Source: Thermohalobaculum sp039816045
GTDB taxonomy: Bacteria > Pseudomonadota > Alphaproteobacteria > Rhodobacterales > Rhodobacteraceae
Length of the DNA: 64,000 nucleotides
Assembly: GCA_039816045.1 (NCBI GenBank)
Contig: JBCBYB010000007.1
Location: 97,251 to 161,250, forward strand
Reading direction: 5' to 3'
Shown here: in pieces, positions 58,307 to 64,000 of the stretch
Numbering within the stretch: position 1 is the stretch's first letter
How the letters are laid out: every line of letters begins with the position of its first letter
Position numbers and translations under genes: made by a program
The notes under the pieces: generated by a model
Databases searched by the model: none
Seen by the model: only the letters and a program-made list of their open reading frames with translations
What the model was told of the DNA's origin: nothing

Positions 58307-59137
58307 TCAAATGCCGACGCCGTTGCGGCTGCGGTACTGTCGGGGCAAGCTCGGCCCGACCTGTCGCCGTTTGCGGGCTACCGACCGGCGGCGGTCCTCA
58401 TCATCTGCGGTCCGATAAGCGCGTTCGATGTAGTCGATATGGGCTTCGCTGGCCGCTGCCGCGGCCGAGGTGTCACCAGAGATCACTGCGTCTGCAATGG
58501 CCTGATGGTGCTCAAGAAGCTCACGCCGGGTCCCGGCGCGCCCGAACAGGAACTCCCGATTGTAGAAAACGCCCCGTGACATCAGCGCATAGATCGAGCG
58601 CATGACATGCACCATCATCGCGTTGTGCGACGCGTCGATGATCGCCATGTGGAACCGCAGATCGATCTCCGCCTCTGCAGGCAGGTCGTTTTCGTTGTGC
58701 GCCGTCTCCATCTCCTGCAGCAGCGCGCGCAGTATATCGTGATCCGTCTCCGTTGCGCGTTGCGCGGCAAGATGTGCTGCAAAACTCTCCTGCTCGCGGC
58801 GATACTCGAGGAAATCGAGGAACGCGCTCCGGTGGCGGGCGAACAGATCGATCATGGCGCCGGAGAGCGCCTCGTTCGTCAACGGCTTGATAAAGGCACC
58901 TTCGGAGCGCCGGATATCCACCAGGCCGCGACCCGCGAGGGTCTGGAACGCTTCCCGCAGCTTTGGCCGCGAGACGCCAAGCGCGTCCGACAATTCACGC
59001 TCGGGCGGCAGCTTTTGACCAGGCCGAAGCACACCAGAGACGATGAGCTGTTCGATCTGGTCCACAACGGCATCCGCCACACGATCGATCGCGATTTGCT
59101 CGAAGATTGTCTCCTCGGCGCTACTCGCGTCAGCCAT
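58307..59137 (-). CDS. GntR family (FadR subfamily) transcriptional regulator
   Basis: A 276-residue regulator. The winged helix-turn-helix (KLPPERELSDALGVSRPKLR, then GRGLVDIRRSEGAF) occupies about 25-90. An FCD ligand domain follows, with likely metal-binding His in DLRFHMAI and LEHHQAI. The ATG at 59137 is set by GGAGGGG, five to six bases upstream. FCD regulators sense small organic acids. The nearby carnitine and PcaD genes are probable targets. A palindrome 63 bases upstream of its start is a candidate operator. Confidence 0.88.
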   Translation of the reverse strand: MADASSAEETIFEQIAIDRVADAVVDQIEQLIVSGVLRPGQKLPPERELSDALGVSRPKLREAFQTLAGRGLVDIRRSEGAFIKPLTNEALSGAMIDLFARHRSAFLDFLEYRREQESFAAHLAAQRATETDHDILRALLQEMETAHNENDLPAEAEIDLRFHMAIIDASHNAMMVHVMRSIYALMSRGVFYNREFLFGRAGTRRELLEHHQAIADAVISGDTSAAAAASEAHIDYIERAYRTADDEDRRRSVARKRRQVGPSLPRQYRSRNGVGI

Positions 59138-59199
59138 AATCCCCTCCATTCAACATGCCCACGGTCTGTCGAAGGAGAGGTAGGGTCAAGCGCATAATG

Positions 59200-59213
59200 T
59201 TGCGGCGCAGCAA
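59200..59213. promoter_or_regulatory. candidate GntR operator upstream of gntR
   Basis: TTGCGGCGCAGCAA is a 14-bp near-palindrome (12 of 14 positions symmetric) flanked by A/T-rich bases, 63 bases upstream of the gntR start. FadR-type regulators bind short palindromes of this size and often autoregulate. Confidence 0.45.
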
Positions 59214-59352
59214 AATGCCGCGTTACTGTGGACAAGAGGAGACGAGTGCACGCTCATTGTGCAGTCGGGCTCGCGAAAATTGAGACCGACGGAAGGGCCT
59301 GAAACGCAGAGGCTCCATCCAAAGAGGCGACCAGTTTCCCGGTGTGGCCGGC

Positions 59353-59619
59353 TCAGTTCGTGGACTGCCCAGCCTCATAGCCTCGGCGATAGGCGGCTTC
59401 CTTGTCCTTTTGCACGCGGTCTACGACCAGTCCGCCAATCAGGCCGGTGCCAGCGCCAATGGCGGCACCCAGACCAGCATTCCCGGCGATCGCACCGATC
59501 ACGGCTCCGCCGGCAGCACCGGCCGCAGTCCCTGTGATGGCTCGTTGTTCGGTATCACTGAGGCCAGCGCAGCCCGTGAGAACGGTAAGCGCGAGGAGGG
59601 CGGCAACAGTTTGTTTCAT
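59353..59619 (-). CDS. glycine-zipper lipoprotein
   Basis: An 88-residue lipoprotein with lipobox LTGC (C17) and a central Gly/Ala zipper (AAGAAGGAVIGAIAGNAGLG), ending in a charged tail. Glycine-zipper lipoproteins of this type associate with the inner leaflet of the outer membrane and are often stress-related. It lies 22 bases downstream of the Rap1a-like gene on the same strand and probably shares its transcript. Confidence 0.8.
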   Translation of the reverse strand: MKQTVAALLALTVLTGCAGLSDTEQRAITGTAAGAAGGAVIGAIAGNAGLGAAIGAGTGLIGGLVVDRVQKDKEAAYRRGYEAGQSTN

Positions 59620-59641
59620 CGCTGAACTCCTGGTTCGCATA

Positions 59642-60022
59642 TCAGGGACAGGGATAGGCTTCGGTGGCCCAGGTGAGCACGGCATCGAGTGCCTCAAGCT
59701 CTCCAAGCTCCGGGTTGGATTCGACCCATGACGCAAAGTCCGCCGCTGCGCTGTCCCTCGTCGGTTGTGGGGCAGCCGCTTCGGCGCAATAGAGCGGACG
59801 TTCGAGTTCTGCGGAGAGAGCAACCTGGAAGTGATGCAACCCCACGAGGTAGCCGTGGCAGAAGTGGATCGCCGCTGCGTAATTGGGGTGGACTTGCTGG
59901 ATCGCACAGAGCCGCGCCAAATCTGCCGCGGTGTCGACTGTAAAATTCTCCGGTTCAGCGGCCTTTACAGGCCCGTAGGCGAGGACGGCCGCAGTGGCCA
60001 AACCAAAAAAATGTGGGCGCAT
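59642..60022 (-). CDS. Rap1a/Tai-like secreted small protein
   Basis: A 126-residue exported protein (signal peptide 1-21, cut after VKA). The mature part has the Rap1a/Tai pattern: an early Cys (ARLCAIQQ), then HFCHGYLVGLHHF, and a final PCP, suggesting two disulfides. Rap1a proteins neutralise type VI secretion peptidoglycan amidases, but no secretion or effector gene is in this window, and many Rap1a-like proteins are orphan with unknown use. The ATG at 60022 is where the signal peptide begins. Confidence 0.7.
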   Translation of the reverse strand: MRPHFFGLATAAVLAYGPVKAAEPENFTVDTAADLARLCAIQQVHPNYAAAIHFCHGYLVGLHHFQVALSAELERPLYCAEAAAPQPTRDSAAADFASWVESNPELGELEALDAVLTWATEAYPCP

Positions 60023-60513
60023 GACAAAGCTCCGCTCGGGTCTATTCGGGAGTACACTATGCAAGTCTGACCGCAGTCGCAACGTGGCTGCGGCCCTAGT
60101 TCCGTTGCGAGCGGATTTAAGAATTTACGGTGACATCTGTGTTTAATCGCTGGCCAACGACCGGGTTTGTCGCATCGAAGATCACTGTGTGGATCGATCA
60201 AGAACTTGCTCGGATTGCCTGCGTGAAGATCGGACCCTGATCCGAGGCTCCGATGTGAGACGACCGCATCGGTGAGACTTGCCCTTTCCGTGCGGTTGCT
60301 GGGTCGGAGATATGCGCGCTGTTCGCGCCGGTGGTCAGGACAAAGAAGCCGCCCGTATCCGGCAGAACACCGTCGAAGTCACCGGCACCCTGTGAGCCTT
60401 TCAAGTCGCGCCCAACCCCCAGCGGGTCTTTGGCAGCGGCAGGGGTTGGCAAGGAGGCAGTCAGCAGCGCAACCCTAGTCTCGATTACGGGCGACGGAGT
60501 GCCGCAGCTTAGC
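60023..60513. other. 491-base region without a supported gene
   Basis: The stretch between the GNAT and Rap1a-like genes has no convincing gene. On the minus strand, codons from about 60474 down to 60198 read as a leader-like segment (ALLTASLPTPAAAKD) followed by about 75 residues, but there is no start codon with a ribosome site. That frame may be the remnant of a secreted protein. The part near 60120-60160 is AT-richer and could hold the promoter of the Rap1a-like gene. Confidence 0.5.
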
Positions 60514-60978
60514 CTAGAGGGTGCAGGCCATCTCGGTCTCAGTGCCGTTGTAGAGGAGGCGACCGGTGGCTGAAAAACCGTGGCGCTCATAAAACGGACG
60601 GGCGTTCCCGGGTTTGGGAACGACAGTCAGCGTGAGCCGGTTAAAACCCCAGGCGCGAGCCGTGGCTTTGGCGTGGTCTAGCGCAGAGGTGCCTACGCCC
60701 TTGCCCTGGGCACTCTGGTCGATCAGAAGCAGCCAGAGATAGGCGGCTGTCAGATCCGTCTCGTCACCGGGCAACGGGCGGCCATGACGCGTGTCGACCA
60801 TGGCCAAGAGCCCGAGTGCACGGGCCCCCTCCCAGATGCCCCAAAGCTGGGCACCCGGCTCGTATCCGGCTTCTGCAATCGTCCAGATGGCCGGGGTCAC
60901 CAACCCCTCCTGATCCGAGCGCAGCGCAAGCCGCCCAAGCGGCCTGACACTGGCGTGATCGAGGGGCCGGAACTCCAT
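60514..60978 (-). CDS. GNAT family N-acetyltransferase
   Basis: A 154-residue acetyltransferase with the acetyl-CoA loop QSAQGKGVGTSALDHA (near residue 95) and the C-terminal PGNARPFYERHGFSATG typical of GNAT enzymes. The acceptor is unknown. The ATG at 60978 shares one base with the ahcY stop (TGATGG), so translation is coupled. The frame continues upstream into ahcY by chance only. Confidence 0.88.
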   Translation of the reverse strand: MEFRPLDHASVRPLGRLALRSDQEGLVTPAIWTIAEAGYEPGAQLWGIWEGARALGLLAMVDTRHGRPLPGDETDLTAAYLWLLLIDQSAQGKGVGTSALDHAKATARAWGFNRLTLTVVPKPGNARPFYERHGFSATGRLLYNGTETEMACTL

Positions 60979-62372
60979 CAGTAGCGGTAATGCTCCGGCT
61001 TGAACGGGCCTTCCTGGGTGACACCAATGTAAGATGCCTGGTCGTCGGTCAGCTCGGTCAGTTTCACGCCGAGTTTCGCGAGGTGCAGCCGCGCCACCTT
61101 CTCGTCCAGGTGCTTCGGCAGAACGTAGACCTCGTTCTGATAGTCGTCCCCTTTGGTGAAGAGCTCGATCTGCGCCAGCACCTGGTTTGCAAAGCTCGCC
61201 GACATCACGAACGACGGGTGCCCGGTCGCGTTGCCGAGGTTCAAGAGACGCCCTTCGGACAACAGGATCATCCGGTTGCCGCCCGGGAACTCCACCATGT
61301 CGACCTGGGGCTTGATATTGGTCCACTTAAAGTTCTTGAGCGACGCGACTTGGATCTCGTTGTCGAAGTGGCCGATGTTCCCGACAATCGCCATGTCCTT
61401 CATCTCGCGCATGTGTTCGAGGCGAATGACGTCCTTGTTGCCGGTGGTGGTGATGAAGATGTCGGCGCTGGAGACGGCGTCCTCGAGGGTCGTGACCTCG
61501 AAACCGTCCATGGCGGCCTGCAGCGCGCAGATCGGGTCGATCTCGGTGACTTTCACCCGGGCGCCGGCACCGCGCAGCGAGGCGGCCGAGCCTTTGCCCA
61601 CGTCGCCGTAACCGCAGACGACGGCGGTCTTGCCGGCCATCATTACATCGGTGCCGCGGCGGATGCCGTCGACGAGGCTCTCCTTACACCCGTACTTGTT
61701 GTCGAACTTCGACTTGGTCACGCTGTCGTTCACGTTGATCGCGGGAAACGGCAAGTGCCCCTTCTCCATCAGTTGATAGAGCCGGTTGACGCCAGTGGTG
61801 GTCTCCTCGGTCACGCCTTTGATCGCGTGGCGCTGTTTGACGAACCAGCCGGGTGACGTTGCGAGGCGTTTCTTGATCTGGGCGAAGAAGTAGATCTCCT
61901 CCTCGGAGGTCGGGGTTTCGATCAGATCGGTCTCGCCCTCTTCGACCCGCGCGCCGATCAGGATGTACATCGTCGCATCCCCGCCATCGTCGAGGATCAT
62001 GTTGGTCATGCCACCATCGGCCCACTGGAAGATCTGGTCGGTGTAGGTCCAGTAGTCCTCGAGGCTCTCGCCTTTAATCGCGAAGACTGGCACGCCGGAG
62101 GCCGCGATGGCCGCCGCTGCGTGGTCCTGGGTCGAGAAGATGTTGCACGATGCCCAGCGGACATCCGCACCGAGCGCCTTCAGCGTCTCGATCAGTACGG
62201 CAGTCTGGATCGTCATGTGAAGGCTGCCGGAGATCCGCGCACCCTTCAGCGGCTGGCTCGTGCCGAACTCCTCACGGCAGGCCATCAGGCCGGGCATCTC
62301 GGTCTCGGCAATGTCGATCTCTTTGCGGCCGAAATCGGCGAGGGACAGATCGGCGACGGCGTGGTCAGTCAT
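60978..62372 (-). CDS. ahcY: adenosylhomocysteinase
   Basis: A 464-residue NAD-dependent enzyme that splits S-adenosylhomocysteine into adenosine and homocysteine, clearing the inhibitor made by methyltransferases. Motifs seen are CNIFSTQDHAAAA, NDSVTKSKFDN with the conserved Lys, the NAD loop GYGDVGKGSA, and the C-terminal KPEHYRY. The roughly 40-residue insertion typical of alphaproteobacterial and plant enzymes is present. AGGAG precedes the ATG at 62372; an in-frame ATG 22 codons earlier lacks a ribosome site. Confidence 0.95.
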   Translation of the reverse strand: MTDHAVADLSLADFGRKEIDIAETEMPGLMACREEFGTSQPLKGARISGSLHMTIQTAVLIETLKALGADVRWASCNIFSTQDHAAAAIAASGVPVFAIKGESLEDYWTYTDQIFQWADGGMTNMILDDGGDATMYILIGARVEEGETDLIETPTSEEEIYFFAQIKKRLATSPGWFVKQRHAIKGVTEETTTGVNRLYQLMEKGHLPFPAINVNDSVTKSKFDNKYGCKESLVDGIRRGTDVMMAGKTAVVCGYGDVGKGSAASLRGAGARVKVTEIDPICALQAAMDGFEVTTLEDAVSSADIFITTTGNKDVIRLEHMREMKDMAIVGNIGHFDNEIQVASLKNFKWTNIKPQVDMVEFPGGNRMILLSEGRLLNLGNATGHPSFVMSASFANQVLAQIELFTKGDDYQNEVYVLPKHLDEKVARLHLAKLGVKLTELTDDQASYIGVTQEGPFKPEHYRY

Positions 62373-62474
62373 GCTTTGGCTCCTGCGATAAGCGGCCTGT
62401 TCGGCAGGCGAGATACCAGGGAAGCGGTTTACGGACAATGAGGAGCCTGCGGCGTTGCCCGGTCGCCTCGCGCT

Positions 62475-63137
62475 TTAGTCCTCGGAGCGGTGGTCTTTGG
62501 TGCCGAAAAGGCGGTCTCCCGCATCGCCGAGCCCCGGGACGATGTATTTGCGCTCGTCCAGACGCTCATCCATCGCAGCGGCCCAGACCGGAACGTCTGG
62601 ATGCGCCTCGTAGAAGGCCGCGGCGCCCTCAGGGGCCGCAACCAAGGCAACGAAGCGCAGATCTTGTGCGCCAGCATCCTTGGCGATCCGCACCGCTTCA
62701 ATCGCCGAGCCCGCAGTCGCCAGCATCGGATCGACAAGCACCGTCACACGGTCCGTCAGATCGTCCGGCAGTTTGCGCAGATACTCGACCGGCTGCTTAG
62801 TGACCGGGTCGCGATAGAGCCCGATATGCCCGACCCTCGCCGATGGCACGAGGTCCAGAAGCCCTTGGAGCAGCCCGTCCCCTGCGCGCAAGATCGAGAC
62901 AAAGCAGACCTTCTTGCCCGCCAAACGCGGGGCCATGGTCGGACACACAGGCGTTTCGATCTCAACCTGTTCGAGCGGCAGATCCCGCAGGAGCTCATAA
63001 GCGAGCAGGGTCGAGATCTCCCGCAGCAGCAAGCGGAACGAGGCGGTCGAGGTGTCCTTCATCCGCATCCGGGTCAGCTTGTGCTGCACGAGCGGGTGGC
63101 CGACGACGGTGAAGCCTGGGGGGAGAGAGGTGGACAT
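62475..63137 (-). CDS. upp: uracil phosphoribosyltransferase
   Basis: A 220-residue salvage enzyme converting uracil and PRPP to UMP. The N-terminus (VVGHPLVQHKLTRMR), the PRPP loop VLVDPMLATAGSA and the uracil-binding ending VPGLGDAGDRLFGT are all present. The ATG at 63137 is set by the conserved N-terminus; an upstream open stretch is not coding. It lies 102 bases upstream of ahcY on the same strand and diverges from the HD protein. Confidence 0.94.
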   Translation of the reverse strand: MSTSLPPGFTVVGHPLVQHKLTRMRMKDTSTASFRLLLREISTLLAYELLRDLPLEQVEIETPVCPTMAPRLAGKKVCFVSILRAGDGLLQGLLDLVPSARVGHIGLYRDPVTKQPVEYLRKLPDDLTDRVTVLVDPMLATAGSAIEAVRIAKDAGAQDLRFVALVAAPEGAAAFYEAHPDVPVWAAAMDERLDERKYIVPGLGDAGDRLFGTKDHRSED

Positions 63138-63271
63138 GGTTCGGGCTCCGGCGGATGCGAGACGGGTTCCAAAGGGCGGCCGGGTCCTGGCCCGCGCAGC
63201 GCCGGCCCGAGACTGGACGCATTCGATCCCGAGGCCTATGGGAGATGAGGCGCGACGGCAAGGGGCTTCGG

Positions 63272-63859
63272 ATGACGGCACGGGCATGGCAGCGAATGCT
63301 CTCGGGGCGCCGGCTCGACCTGCTCGACCCCTCGCCGCTAGACATCGAGATCGAGGACATCGCCCACGGCCTCGCTCGGGTTGCACGCTGGAACGGGCAA
63401 ACCACCGGGGCGCATGCCTACACCGTCGCCGAGCACAGCCTGTTGGTTGAGGATCTGGTCGGGCGCTTGAAACCGAAGGCGAGTGCAGGTGAGCGGCTTG
63501 CGGCCTTGCTCCACGATGCCCCGGAATACGTGATCGGAGATATGATCAGCCCCTTCAAGGCGGCCCTTGGGCTGGATTACCGCGCGTTCGAGGGGCGACT
63601 GGCGGCATCGGTGCACATCCGCTTTGGCCTCCCGCCGCATCCGTCAGAGGCGCTGGAGCGGCTGATCAAACGGGCCGACCGGATTTCCGCCTGGTACGAG
63701 GCGACGCAGCTCGCCGGGTTTACCCATGCTGAGGCGGGCAAGCTCTTCCTGCGGCCGCGCTTCTGTGGTGCCGCCGAGATCCGCTTGGAGCCGTCCTCGA
63801 CCGCGGCGGTCAAACAGGCCTTTCTTGCTCGCTTCGACGTCCTTTCGCGCGCCGTATAG
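63272..63859 (+). CDS. HD-domain hydrolase, YfbR-like
   Basis: A 195-residue HD phosphohydrolase. The metal site shows HAYTVAEHSLLV, LLHDAPEYVIGDM with the His-Asp pair, and a later Asp in LIKRADRISAWYEA. Relatives hydrolyse deoxynucleoside monophosphates, which fits the neighbouring uracil salvage gene. The ATG at 63272 has AAGGGG eight bases upstream; an ATG at 63245 would add nine residues. It ends 14 bases before the transposase fragment. Confidence 0.85.
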   Translation: MTARAWQRMLSGRRLDLLDPSPLDIEIEDIAHGLARVARWNGQTTGAHAYTVAEHSLLVEDLVGRLKPKASAGERLAALLHDAPEYVIGDMISPFKAALGLDYRAFEGRLAASVHIRFGLPPHPSEALERLIKRADRISAWYEATQLAGFTHAEAGKLFLRPRFCGAAEIRLEPSSTAAVKQAFLARFDVLSRAV

Positions 63860-63873
63860 AGTATCCGTGATGG

Positions 63874-64000
63874 TCAAGCATCTCTGGATTGCCAGAGTCT
63901 GTCCTGCCTGAGCAGGGTGTTGGCTAGGAGCAGCAGCTTCCTCATGACGGCGGTGATCGCGACCTTTGCGGGCTTTCCGGCGGCTGAAAGGCGCAGGTAT
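63874..64000 (-). CDS. IS110-family transposase, C-terminal end (partial)
   Basis: Reading inward from the window edge on the minus strand, 41 codons precede a TGA at 63876-63874. The residues (LSAAGKPAKVAITAVMRKLL, then LANTLL) match the conserved C-terminus of IS110 transposases. The rest of the element lies outside the window, so whether it is intact cannot be judged. It lies 14 bases after the HD gene stop. Confidence 0.78.
   Translation of the reverse strand, partial: YLRLSAAGKPAKVAITAVMRKLLLLANTLLRQDRLWQSRDA

Noticed and set aside
62373..62474. SAH or SAM/SAH riboswitch upstream of ahcY
   Set aside because: The sequence has GAGG/CCTC and GCTTCC-like fragments, but I could not build the conserved pairing of either class. 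A cmsearch with RF01057 and RF01727 would decide.
1..64000. tRNA, rRNA or CRISPR arrays
   Set aside because: No cloverleaf, rRNA core segment or regularly spaced direct repeat was noticed in any intergenic region.

Overview
The window looks like a chromosomal stretch of a high-GC alphaproteobacterium of the order Rhodobacterales (Rhodobacteraceae in the broad sense). The reasons are: a membrane formate dehydrogenase locus with the DUF6494, DUF6505, DUF3305 and DUF3306 companions typical of that group; a VPLPA-type C-terminal sorting tail on a secreted dehydrogenase; a fused carnitine dehydrogenase/betainyl-CoA thioesterase; an ELM1-like gene beside trxB; and compact 4-base overlaps (ATGA, TTGA) throughout. 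No rRNA, tRNA or CRISPR array was seen. This placement is inference from gene content.

Layout. 1-4.4 kb: end of an unknown gene, a DUF4864 protein, an RNA uracil methyltransferase, a PQQ-type sugar dehydrogenase, and a MerR/SDR pair. 4.4-20.7 kb: a molybdenum (Cys-type) formate dehydrogenase locus in two divergent arms. The minus arm holds DUF6505, a degenerate biotin/lipoate-ligase-like protein, Mrp, DUF6494 and a multi-ferredoxin protein. The plus arm holds DUF3305, DUF3306, a TorD-family chaperone, a small Tat protein, the alpha and beta subunits, an inserted TPR/oxygenase gene plus DUF2798, the gamma subunit, a WD40-cytochrome c, a 42-residue exported peptide and cbiB. 20.8-35.4 kb: housekeeping genes (thioesterase, parC, trxB, ELM1-like, Lrp, der-bamB-YfgM-like, hydrolase/OsmC fusion, DMT exporter, parE), interrupted by one gene of lower GC. 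35.6-46.5 kb: TetR, FAD amine oxidase, two ABC exporters, hemF, SDR, universal stress protein, haloacid dehalogenase, hydrolase and Thr/Ser dehydratase. 46.5-51.6 kb: modABC preceded on the same strand by an unnamed four-gene membrane redox module (Rieske/ferric-reductase fusion plus three small membrane proteins). 51.8-59.1 kb: a carnitine catabolic run with its likely GntR regulator. 59.3-64 kb: small envelope proteins, GNAT, ahcY, upp, an HD protein and the 3' end of an IS110-type transposase at the edge.

How the parts connect. ModABC would bring in the molybdate that the formate dehydrogenase needs. TorD, Mrp and the DUF proteins are likely maturation factors. The gamma subunit would pass electrons to quinone, and possibly to the adjacent WD40-cytochrome. 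In the carnitine run, LcdH oxidises carnitine to 3-dehydrocarnitine, the BKACE enzyme cleaves it, and the fused hotdog domain hydrolyses betainyl-CoA.

Most notable are two intergenic palindromes (33345-33431 and 42626-42712). They share the same 18-51-18 architecture and conserved loop motifs, but their stems differ in sequence with every change compensated. Second is the uncharacterised redox module that may be co-transcribed with modABC. All calls were made by eye from the sequence; no database search was run.
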